Shown here: in pieces, positions 32,396 through 38,818 of the stretch
Numbering within the stretch: the stretch's first letter is position 1
Layout: every line of letters begins with the position of its first letter
NCBI GenBank assembly: GCA_015062045.1
Contig: SUVJ01000018.1
Coordinates: 1 to 39,039, forward strand
From: Akkermansiaceae bacterium
GTDB lineage: Bacteria; Verrucomicrobiota; Verrucomicrobiia; Verrucomicrobiales; Akkermansiaceae
DNA: 39,039 nucleotides
Direction: 5' to 3'
The notes under the pieces: generated by a model
What the model was told of the DNA's origin: nothing
The model's database searches: none
Seen by the model: only the letters and a program-made list of their open reading frames with translations
Translations under genes and position numbers: made by a program

Positions 32396-33526
32396 TTACT
32401 CATCGTCCTCATCGTCCAAACCATAGGCGGCGATGTTATGGGAGATAAGAGCCTGAAGGTCGGTAGCGCGGGGCTCCTCTGACTCACGCATGCGAGAGGG
32501 GGCTCCCGGCGTAGCCAGCAACTTGGAGTCAATCTGCATACCCAAGGAGAGGCCGTATTCCACGAGCTTATCCTTAATCTCGTTGAGGGACTTCTTACCG
32601 AAGTTGCGGTATTTGAGCATCTCAGCCTCCGTCTTCATGGCCAACTGACCAACGGTGGTGATGTTGGCGTTGTTGAGGCAGTTAGCGGCACGTACGGAGA
32701 GCTCAATCTCGTTCACGCTCATGTTAAGCAGCTTGCGCAGCTGGGCGGTGTTGGCATCCTGGTCTGCACCGGAGGCCTTGTCGAAAGAGACGCGGCGGCT
32801 GTCGCTCTCTACGAACACGTCCAGATGGTGGCGCATAATGCTGGCGGCCTGCAACATGGCATCCGTGGGGCTTACACGGCCATCGGTCCAGATATCGAGC
32901 ACAAGCTTATCGAACTCGGTCATCTGGCCTACACGGGCGTTGTCCACAGCGTACTTCACGCGGGTAACGGGGGAGAAGATGGAGTCAATGGGGATAACGC
33001 CGATGGGGCGGTCCTTGTCATTGTTGTCCTCGGCAGTGTAGAAGCCACGGCCTACATTCACCTCGAAATCGCAGTCAAAGATGGTGCTTTGGTCCAGGTG
33101 GCAAATCACTTGGTCCTTGTTTACCACGGAGTAGATGTGGTCGTCCTGGATATCACCGGCGGTCACAACACCCTGCTTGGTAACGCGGAGGGAGAGGGTA
33201 CGGGGCTCTTTGCCGTGGTGAGCAAACTTGATTTTCTTGAGGTTGAGGATAATCTCCGTCACGTCCTCCACCACACCGGGCAGAGAGGTGAACTCGTGCT
33301 GAGCACCGGCGATACGCACGCTGGTGATGGCGGCACCCTCAAGAGAGCTGAGAAGCACGCGGCGCAGGGAGTTACCCAATGTGTGGCCGAAACCGGTCTC
33401 GATGGGCTCGGCAATAAAGGTTACGTGGTTCGGGTCCGCCGGGTCCTCAATGCGCTTGAGTGTGTTCGGAATCTCGAAATGGGCCAATTGGATGACCTCC
33501 TGCTCGTTGTTCTGTTCGTCTAACAT
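32396..33526 (-). CDS. rpoA: DNA-directed RNA polymerase subunit alpha
   Basis: Dimerises to nucleate RNA polymerase assembly and contacts promoter UP elements and activators. The N-terminal domain has FIAEPIETGFGHTLGNSLRRVLLSSLEGAAITSVRI and IDSIFSPVTRVKYAVDNARVGQMTEFDKLVLDIWTDG. The C-terminal domain has VNEIELSVRAANCLNNANITTVGQLAMKTEAEML and NFGKKSLNEIKDKL. The protein is longer than E. coli RpoA (376 against 329 aa), mainly by an acidic C-terminal extension ending GLDDEDDE. The usual upstream partners rpsM, rpsK and rpsD are absent: the region upstream holds a gene on the other strand. So rpoA-rplQ forms its own unit here. The leader is about 60 or more bases, with no Shine-Dalgarno. Confidence 0.98.
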   Translation of the reverse strand: MLDEQNNEQEVIQLAHFEIPNTLKRIEDPADPNHVTFIAEPIETGFGHTLGNSLRRVLLSSLEGAAITSVRIAGAQHEFTSLPGVVEDVTEIILNLKKIKFAHHGKEPRTLSLRVTKQGVVTAGDIQDDHIYSVVNKDQVICHLDQSTIFDCDFEVNVGRGFYTAEDNNDKDRPIGVIPIDSIFSPVTRVKYAVDNARVGQMTEFDKLVLDIWTDGRVSPTDAMLQAASIMRHHLDVFVESDSRRVSFDKASGADQDANTAQLRKLLNMSVNEIELSVRAANCLNNANITTVGQLAMKTEAEMLKYRNFGKKSLNEIKDKLVEYGLSLGMQIDSKLLATPGAPSRMRESEEPRATDLQALISHNIAAYGLDDEDDE

Positions 33527-33740
33527 AGTATTGTATTGGTGACCGGGTTTCCCCCCATGCGAGCTAAGCTTCCGTGGAAATGGAGGACCAACGGTCGGTT
33601 TTTAATTAACTCGCGCGGCGCAAAGATACACGTTTTGAGGCACTTTTGCAAGCCTTTTTTCAATTTTCGGCATATTTTGTTCTATTTTCGCCCTATATCG
33701 GCATTTTTATTTTAATTTAAGATTCCGCCACAAAAGAATC

Positions 33741-33768
33741 TTGCAATTTAAATACAATGTGTTAACAT
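33741..33768 (+). promoter_or_regulatory. Promoter of the CBM9-like gene, predicted leaderless
   Basis: TTGCAA (33741-33746), 16-bp spacer, TAACAT (33763-33768). The ATG is at 33776, so a start site seven bases after the -10 box is at the start codon. Confidence 0.5.
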
Positions 33769-33775
33769 AGACGTT

Positions 33776-34345
33776 ATGCAAAGCATCATTTCAACACAGG
33801 GGGAGCAATGGCAAGCACTGGCAACAGAGTGGTATGGGCAAGCGGTAGAGCCGCCGTATGAGTACAGCTTCACCGCCACGGCAGAGGGGCTATTGTTTCA
33901 AGCACGCCGCCATGCCGCAGCCCTGGTACACCCGCAGGGTCAATGCGGGCAGTTTCAGGCAGAGCTCTGGCGTTATGATGCCGCAGAGTTTTTTATCTCC
34001 ACCCCCGCCGGGGATCGCTATATGGAGTTTAACCTGAGCCCCAACGGTGCGTGGTGGGCATGCGTGTTCCAAGCCCCGCGCGTGGTGGCTCAAGGGTATG
34101 AGGCATGGCAGCCGGCCGTGCAAGCCACCGGCCATGCCTCGGCAGAGGGCTGGCAGTGCCGGGCCCTCATCTCCGCGGCCTCTTTGCAAGAAGCGGGCAT
34201 TTGCCTGCAAAACTGCAAATTTGCCGCCTGCGCCATCCTGAACTCCCCGCAGCAAATTTTCCTTACCACCGCCCTGCCCTGCAACACTCAGCCGGACTTT
34301 CACCGCCCCGACCTGTGGCCAACCGCAGCGTATGTTGAAGGGTGA
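33776..34345 (+). CDS. CBM9/DOMON-like protein, 189 aa
   Basis: The central part FQAELWRYDAAEFFISTPAGDRYMEFNLSPNGAWWACVF follows the pattern of family-9 carbohydrate-binding (DOMON-like) beta-sandwiches: L-W..D.-E-F-F-I......Y-x-E-F-x-x-S-P-x-G-x-W. The earlier strand EYSFTATAEGLLFQARRHAAAL and later WQCRALISAASL fit the same fold. No signal peptide is visible, so it would act inside the cell, which is unusual for a carbohydrate-binding module. Similar small cytoplasmic proteins occur in Bacteroidota and Verrucomicrobiota without known function. It is monocistronic and divergent from rpoA. A C7/G8 hairpin (34400-34422) lies downstream. Confidence 0.72.
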   Translation: MQSIISTQGEQWQALATEWYGQAVEPPYEYSFTATAEGLLFQARRHAAALVHPQGQCGQFQAELWRYDAAEFFISTPAGDRYMEFNLSPNGAWWACVFQAPRVVAQGYEAWQPAVQATGHASAEGWQCRALISAASLQEAGICLQNCKFAACAILNSPQQIFLTTALPCNTQPDFHRPDLWPTAAYVEG

Positions 34346-34543
34346 AACTTCGCAGCACTCAGTGAATAAGCACCTTGCTCACTACAGGCAAGCTGTAATC
34401 CCCCCCTTGTGTGTGGGGGGGGAAGGAACGTCCCCCATAAATATATCGCAGGGGCGCCGCATCCCGCAACATCTGCACCAGTTTCAGCCTCGGTCACCCC
34501 GACCCCGGCTAACGCCATGAGCGCAATGATTGTTTTTTTTCAT
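34300..34543 (-). pseudogene. Signal-peptide gene start broken at an A8 tract
   Basis: On the minus strand an ATG at 34543 is followed by eight A residues. Skipping one A gives MKKTIIALMALAGVGVTEA, a textbook signal peptide of the kind that starts many Akkermansiaceae exported proteins. With all eight A's the frame is lost. The in-frame part continues from the ATG at 34518 for 72 codons (ETGADVAGCGAPAIYLWGT...) and runs into the end of the opposite-strand gene at 34345. It looks like the truncated 5' end of an exported-protein gene. Programmed or phase-variable slippage at the A8 tract cannot be excluded. Confidence 0.5.
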
Positions 34544-34835
34544 GTTTTTTTGTATTCTATGTGTTAATTGTTTGCATGCACACGGCAGGCGTTGCAGCTG
34601 TACCCCGTCTCTTCGCGCGTAGGAGTGCCGAGGCATTCGCTTCACGTGCCGTTGCGGGCAGTATATCTCATTTTGAAGGAGATATGCGGCTTTTGTATAC
34701 GCCTTGCATATTTCAATAACTCAACTCTTTTATCAAAATATTAAGTTAAAATTTGTGGCGTGGCTTCATACATTTTCTTGTCAGTGTCCTCTTTGGTGTG
34801 ACAAGTAATTTTTAATGTTGGATATTGAATTTCTA

Positions 34836-34863
34836 TTGACAAGCGGGTGGGATTATGTATAAT
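34836..34863 (+). promoter_or_regulatory. Consensus promoter of the short RNA
   Basis: Perfect TTGACA (34836-34841) and perfect TATAAT (34858-34863), 16-bp spacer. It is one of the two best promoters in the window, with no gene of normal size downstream. Confidence 0.85.
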
Positions 34864-34869
34864 GAACGG

Positions 34870-34961
34870 CGTAGGGTGCAAGCCCTGCCCGGGAGGGGTC
34901 CCGGTTGTACATAATTTTTCAGCCGTCGGGTGCGTCCGTGCCCGGCGGCTTGAAGTTTTTT
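34870..34961 (+). ncRNA. Predicted small RNA of about 90 nt
   Basis: The RNA would start at about 34870, after a consensus promoter, and end at a strong intrinsic terminator: 34921-34933 pairs with 34938-34950 (13 pairs with G-U wobbles, GTCC loop), followed by TTTTTT at 34956-34961. In between lie two more hairpins, GGG-TGCAAG-CCC and CCGGGA-GGGG-TCCCGG, then an unpaired AT-rich stretch. It has no ORF of note. I do not recognise it as 6S, SRP or another known RNA. It could equally be a leader that attenuates transcription of the small ORF at 35062. Confidence 0.65.
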
Positions 34962-35061
34962 AGAAAGATTGCTATTTTTATCTTGTTTTTGGGCATCAGT
35001 GATTTAAAATGAGCACGCCGCCACTGGCGGCATGGTGCAGCCGGTGGCCGGTTTATACGTT

Positions 35062-35160
35062 ATGTACAAACAAAATACCCCCACCAAAGCAGTGACAATC
35101 CTTGCGATTGTCTGGTATGTCCTGGATATTCTTGTCAAGTGCGTACAGCTGCTAAGGTGA
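35062..35160 (+). CDS. Small hydrophobic peptide, 32 aa, toxin-like
   Basis: The ORF encodes MYKQNTPTKA, then one hydrophobic helix (VTILAIVWYVLDILVKCV), then QLLR. A single membrane span with a charged end is the layout of type I toxins and other small membrane peptides. The start is preceded by GC-rich hairpins (GCCGCC-ACT-GGCGGC at 35017-35031) and no Shine-Dalgarno. It lies 100 bases after the small-RNA terminator in the same orientation. That it is translated is inference. Confidence 0.4.
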   Translation: MYKQNTPTKAVTILAIVWYVLDILVKCVQLLR

Positions 35161-35328
35161 AGCACCAAGCCCCACCCCGTTCATCGGTTCCGCCCGGTGG
35201 GCGGGGTTCCAACATAGCCTGAAATGCGACAGCTTATAGAGTAAAGGCATTCTCAAACGGACCGGTTCTCGAAAAAAGGCATGTGTTTTTTTACTGAATA
35301 GTGATACGGAACTATATAGCTATTTATT

Positions 35329-35455
35329 TTAAAGTGAGCTTTAAGTGCATTTATTAGGAGCTGTTACTCTCTCATTGTTAATTAGGCCAACAATCAGCAT
35401 AATTATTTATCTTTATTAGGTCGAATTAAAAGTGAGCTTTAAAGTGAGCTTTAAA
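35329..35455. repeat. Three copies of the palindrome TTAAAGTGAGCTTTAA
   Basis: TTAAAG-TGAG-CTTTAA occurs at 35329-35344, with a slightly longer arm at 35426-35442, and overlapping this at 35438-35455. The two downstream copies are 12 bp apart and share their arms. The pattern is like an operator for a dimeric repressor. The surrounding 35161-35640 is AT-rich and has no gene. Confidence 0.6.
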
Positions 35456-35643
35456 TTTACATTAATTTCGGATTCTTCAACCTCTTCCATCAGCGTATAA
35501 GTCAGTATTGAGATATACCTTCGTATTTATTATACAGAGAGTTTTTCGGTAGCATAAATCCTCCCCTATTAACAAAGAGAGCTTTTTTAAATGTTGAGGA
35601 GTAGTATCGGGCGTTGTATAAACGGAATATAAACAACAGTTTC

Positions 35644-35684
35644 GCCCCCGCGCGGTTCATTACCGTTCGGGGGCTCTGCTTTTT
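35644..35684 (+). terminator. Terminator-like hairpin inside the inverted-repeat segment
   Basis: GCCCCCG (35644-35650) pairs with CGGGGGC (35668-35674), followed by TCTGCTTTTTA. It would end a plus-strand transcript from the segment. Confidence 0.6.
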
Positions 35685-35721
35685 ACGAGAATCGGCATCT
35701 CATTTTGAAGGAGATATACTG

Positions 35722-35787
35722 CCCGCAACGGCTACGCTTTCTTTGCTGGCATTGGCCGGGTTGGCAGCACGCCGCCGCCGCATGTAA
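35722..35787 (+). pseudogene. Detached PEP-CTERM tail
   Basis: The plus strand encodes PATATLSLLALAG, then LAARRRRM and a TAA at 35785-35787: the hydrophobic helix and Arg cluster of a PEP-CTERM signal, nearly identical in kind to the tail of the protein at 21361-22818. The first two residues of the PEP motif are replaced (ILP), and the frame runs directly into the right arm of the inverted repeat. No start codon or upstream body is present. A terminator (35822-35846) still follows, as for a real gene. Confidence 0.6.
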
Positions 35788-35821
35788 AGCCAAGACGCGG
35801 TTGAGTTAGTCTTATAACATA

Positions 35822-35855
35822 GCGCCTCCCTATGTAAGGGAGGCGCGTTTTGTTG
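35822..35855 (+). terminator. Intrinsic terminator after the PEP-CTERM remnant
   Basis: GCGCCTCCCT (35822-35831) and AGGGAGGCGC (35837-35846) form a perfect 10-bp stem followed by GTTTTGTT. Confidence 0.88.
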
Positions 35856-35901
35856 TAAGAATGAACAAGCATGCCAGCCTCTGTGGCACAAACCATGCGT
35901 A

Positions 35902-35971
35902 CTGTAACACAATTGTAACACTAAAAAGCTCGCAATCGGGGAGGAGGCATGGTATAAGAGGAGCGTAACAG
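35902..35971 (+). promoter_or_regulatory. Conserved upstream region of paralogue 1
   Basis: TGTAACACAATTGTAACAC (two TGTAACA words around CAAT) lies at 35903-35921, followed by AAAAGCTCGC and, 17 bp after TCGCAA, TATAAG. The same block with the same spacing occurs upstream of paralogue 2 (37435-37495), while the rest of the two upstream regions has diverged. Confidence 0.65.
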
Positions 35972-35999
35972 GAAAAATTTAACCCCACAAACAACAACT

Positions 36000-37316
36000 A
36001 TGGCAATACATATTCAAATGAGCGAAGACGCGGAGAAAGCCCTCAAGAAGGCTTCTTTGCGCAACAAGTTGTCAGCATTGCTCTCATGCTTGCTGTTCCT
36101 GCTATTGGGTGGTGCCATCTTGGTATACGTAGTGTACCACGTGGTGCAGGCAGCGCCGGCCTCCTTCGTGTCTTATAAGCCGAAGGCAAAGCCGAACGCC
36201 AAGACCACGAAAAAGCAGCCGTCTGAAGAGAACGCGATTCAGGAGGAGTCCGCGGCCTCCGACCCCACTACACCGGTGCTTGTAACCAACAGCCCCACAG
36301 CTGTGGCCATGCCCATTGCCACCTCTATGGCAGACATGGGTGAGGGCCTCTCCGCCGACATCGGTTTGGGAGATGTCTTGGGAGCCGGCGACTTGGGCGA
36401 TGGCCTGGGTGGCGGCGGCGACGGCATGGGCAGCACGGATGGTGGCGGCTCTACGCTGGAAGGCACTTTCTACGACCTGAAGCTGAAGAAAAACGGGGCA
36501 CCCTCCGGCTTGAAGGGCGGTGCAGAGAATCAGAACTCGGTGATTGAGGCTTTGGCAAAGTTCTTTACCAACTGGAACGAGGCAGAGCTGAACAAGTACT
36601 ATAGGTCTGAGACAAAGTTGTATGCCTCCAACTGGTACCTGCCGGTGGCACAGGCTAAGTATGGGCCCATCGCCTTCCAGGTGGGCGACCCCAAGAAACC
36701 GGAGTCCCAGTGGGAGTGCCAGCCCTCTGCCTGGCTTGCCGTATACCGTGGCAAGGTGGTGGCCCCCAAGACCGGCAAGTTCCGATTCATCGGCACGGGT
36801 GACGACTTCTTTGCCGTGCGCTTTGACCGCAAGACCGTGCTGGATGCCGGTTACCGCCTGCCCACCCGCTGGGATAAGAGCAACCCGAAAGCTGCTTGGG
36901 TATCCGGCCATGGGGATGGTGAAAACTTCCGCAAGGATATTGCCAGCGGTAAAGATAAAAAGAGAAAGGATTACAAATTCATTAAGGGGATTCCCGGGTG
37001 CAAGATTTGGGATGACGAATTGGGTGGTTTGATTGCCGGTAATACCTTTAAGGTTGAGGAGGGCGAGACATACGACATTGAGATTGCCATCTCCGAAATT
37101 CCCGGTGGTAAGTTTGGGTTCGTGCTCTTTATTGAGGATGTGACGGATGGTGCAAACAACAACGCCAAGAAGTACGACTTGTTCCGCACCTGCGATACGA
37201 ACCCCGACACCAAGGCCGTGATGAAAGCCCTTAAGGATGCAGGGTGTTTCGTGCAAGAGGCCTCAATTCCGTTCAATGAGGACTCTTGGGTATGGGAGTC
37301 TGTGCCGATGGACTGA
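36000..37316 (+). CDS. Membrane-anchored PA14-like protein, paralogue 1
   Basis: 438 aa of unknown function. Residues 1-25 are a charged cytoplasmic start (MSEDAEKALKKASLRNK). One membrane helix at about 26-50 (LLSCLLFLLLGGAILVYVVYHVV) makes it a type II-like inner-membrane protein. A Pro/Lys then Ser/Thr linker and a Gly/Asp-rich stretch (residues 120-150, GLGDVLGAGDLGDGLGGGGDG) precede a C-terminal beta-rich domain of about 280 residues. WLAVYRGKVVAPKTGKFRFIGTGDDFFAVRF resembles the core of PA14 domains, which bind glycans or occur in envelope proteins. The N-terminal 160 residues are almost identical to the next gene; the region around residues 290-340 differs strongly. A terminator follows. 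Confidence 0.75.
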   Translation: MAIHIQMSEDAEKALKKASLRNKLSALLSCLLFLLLGGAILVYVVYHVVQAAPASFVSYKPKAKPNAKTTKKQPSEENAIQEESAASDPTTPVLVTNSPTAVAMPIATSMADMGEGLSADIGLGDVLGAGDLGDGLGGGGDGMGSTDGGGSTLEGTFYDLKLKKNGAPSGLKGGAENQNSVIEALAKFFTNWNEAELNKYYRSETKLYASNWYLPVAQAKYGPIAFQVGDPKKPESQWECQPSAWLAVYRGKVVAPKTGKFRFIGTGDDFFAVRFDRKTVLDAGYRLPTRWDKSNPKAAWVSGHGDGENFRKDIASGKDKKRKDYKFIKGIPGCKIWDDELGGLIAGNTFKVEEGETYDIEIAISEIPGGKFGFVLFIEDVTDGANNNAKKYDLFRTCDTNPDTKAVMKALKDAGCFVQEASIPFNEDSWVWESVPMD

Positions 37317-37318
37317 TT

Positions 37319-37355
37319 GAAGTACGAAATACGAGATACGAAGTACGAAGTTTAA
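37319..37355. repeat. TACGA-type tract between the paralogues
   Basis: GAAGTACGAAATACGAGATACGAAGTACGAAG: the TACGA word recurs with a period of seven to eight bases directly after the stop codon of paralogue 1. A similar tract (38819-38849) follows paralogue 2. Confidence 0.8.
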
Positions 37356-37364
37356 AGTATATAG

Positions 37365-37402
37365 CAGGCTGTGGGGGAGGCCCGCAGCCTGTTATTTTTT
37401 TT
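37365..37402 (+). terminator. Intrinsic terminator after paralogue 1
   Basis: CAGGCTG (37365-37371) and CAGCCTG (37385-37391), with extra G-C pairs in the loop, followed by TTATTTTTTTT. Confidence 0.9.
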
Positions 37403-37434
37403 ATACGTTGCATAAAAATGCCCCACAAATGCAG

Positions 37435-37495
37435 CTGTAACACAATTGTAACACTTAAAAGCTCGCCAAGCGGGAAAAAATGTGGTAAAAGTAGT
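37435..37495 (+). promoter_or_regulatory. Conserved upstream region of paralogue 2
   Basis: TGTAACACAATTGTAACAC at 37436-37454, AAAAGCTCGC after it, and TAAAAG 17 bp beyond TCGCCA. The order and spacing match 35902-35971. Confidence 0.65.
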
Positions 37496-37528
37496 GTGTA
37501 TTACGAATACTAATCTCTCAATCAACTT

Positions 37529-38815
37529 ATGGCAATACATATTCAAATGAGTGAAGACGCGGAGAAAGCCCTCAAGAAGGCTTCTTTGCGCAACAAGTTG
37601 TCAGCATTGCTCTCTTGCTTGCTGTTCTTGATTTTGGGTGGTGCCATCTTGGTATACGTTGTGTACCACGTGGTGCAGGCAGCACCGGCCTCTTTCGTGT
37701 CTTATAAGCCGAAGGCAAAGCCCAACGCCAAGACCACGAGAAAGCAACCGTCTGAAGAGAACGCAATTCAGGAGGAGGCCTCTGCCTCCGACCCCACTAC
37801 GCCTGTGCTTGTAACCAACAGCCCCACAGCTGTGGCCATGCCCATTGCAACCTCTATGGCAGACATGGGTGAGGGCCTCTCCGCCGACATCGGTTTGGGG
37901 GATGGCTTGGGTGCCGGCGACTTGGGCGATGGCCTGGGTGGCGGGGGCGACGGCTTAGGCTCCAAAGATGGCGGTGGCTCTACGCTGGAGGGCACCTTCT
38001 ACGACCTGAAGCTCAAGAAGAACGGGGCACCCTCGGGCATACAGCCGTCTGACCAGGTGGGTGTGATAGCCGCTTTGGCAAAGTTCTTTACCAACTGGAA
38101 CGAGGCAGAGCTGAACAAGTACTATAAGTCTGAGACAAAGTTGTATGCCTCCAGCTGGTACCTGCCGGTTGCCAGTGCAAAATATGGCCCCATTGCCTAC
38201 GAGGTAGGCGACCCCAAGAAACCGGAGTCCCAGTGGGAGTGTAAGCCCGCCGCTTGGCTTGCCGTATACCGCGGCAAGGTGGTGGCCCCCAAGACCGGCA
38301 AGTTCCGATTCATTGGCACGGGTGACGACTTTTTTGCCGTGAGATTCAACCGCAAGACGGTTTTGGAGGCCGGCTACCGCGCCCCGACTTTCTTCGACAA
38401 GTCTAACCCCACCGGCTGCTTTATCTCTGATCCGCCCAAGCGTGCAGAGTTCCTCAAAAAGCGCAAGGGTTATGAGATGATTACCTCCGTTACGGGGTGT
38501 CAGAAGTGGAACGGCGAAATCGGTGGTTTGGTTGCCGGTGCAGAGTTCTCTGTAAGAGAGGGCGAGGAATACCCCATTGAGATTGCCATTTCCGAAATTC
38601 CCGGTGGTTACTTCGGTTTCGTACTCTTCATTGAAGATGTAACGGATGGCAAGAACTCTAAGGCCAAGCAGTACGACTTGTTCCGCACTTGTGATACGAA
38701 CCCGGACCCGGACAAGGTGATGAAGGCTCTGCAAGAGGCAGGGTGCGCCGGGCAAAGCACCAAGATTCCGTTCAACGAGGACTCTTGGGTGTGGGAATCC
38801 GTACCGATGGACTAA
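37529..38815 (+). CDS. Membrane-anchored PA14-like protein, paralogue 2
   Basis: 428 aa, a tandem duplicate of the gene at 36000 with the same layout: charged start, one membrane helix (about 26-50), Pro/Ser linker, Gly/Asp-rich stretch (GLGDGLGAGDLGDGLGGGGDG), and a PA14-like domain with VAPKTGKFRFIGTGDDFFAVRF. The DNA of the first 480 bases is nearly unchanged, while the part corresponding to residues 285-340 is replaced (FFDKSNPTGCFISDPPKRAEF against RWDKSNPKAAWVSGHGDGENF). Both end in NEDSWVWESVPMD. The pattern suggests a recent duplication with one variable surface loop. It has its own promoter-like region, so it need not be cotranscribed with paralogue 1. Confidence 0.75.
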   Translation: MAIHIQMSEDAEKALKKASLRNKLSALLSCLLFLILGGAILVYVVYHVVQAAPASFVSYKPKAKPNAKTTRKQPSEENAIQEEASASDPTTPVLVTNSPTAVAMPIATSMADMGEGLSADIGLGDGLGAGDLGDGLGGGGDGLGSKDGGGSTLEGTFYDLKLKKNGAPSGIQPSDQVGVIAALAKFFTNWNEAELNKYYKSETKLYASSWYLPVASAKYGPIAYEVGDPKKPESQWECKPAAWLAVYRGKVVAPKTGKFRFIGTGDDFFAVRFNRKTVLEAGYRAPTFFDKSNPTGCFISDPPKRAEFLKKRKGYEMITSVTGCQKWNGEIGGLVAGAEFSVREGEEYPIEIAISEIPGGYFGFVLFIEDVTDGKNSKAKQYDLFRTCDTNPDPDKVMKALQEAGCAGQSTKIPFNEDSWVWESVPMD

Positions 38816-38818
38816 GGG

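Larger units (their letters stand above)
34648..35732. repeat. Segment of about 1.1 kb bounded by a perfect 22-bp inverted repeat
   Basis: 34648-34669 (GCCGTTGCGGGCAG...ATATCTC) is the exact reverse complement of 35711-35732. Both arms continue inward into ATCTCATTTTGAAGGAGATAT, which has the same orientation at both ends, so only the outer part is mirrored. The enclosed DNA is AT-rich and holds a short RNA gene, a 32-codon ORF, three TTAAAGTGAGCTTTAA palindromes and a terminator. No transposase is present. It could be a non-autonomous mobile element or an invertible segment. Confidence 0.6.

Noticed and set aside
35705..35716. GAAGGAGATATAC resembling a strong ribosome binding site
   Set aside because: No ATG follows at a useful distance, and genes here do not use Shine-Dalgarno sequences; it is part of the dispersed hairpin.
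36102..37256. Minus-strand open frame of 384 codons, and a similar one at 37955-38911, opposite the paralogues
   Set aside because: They exist in both copies only because the plus-strand genes are duplicates; codon pattern is that of a reversed gene.
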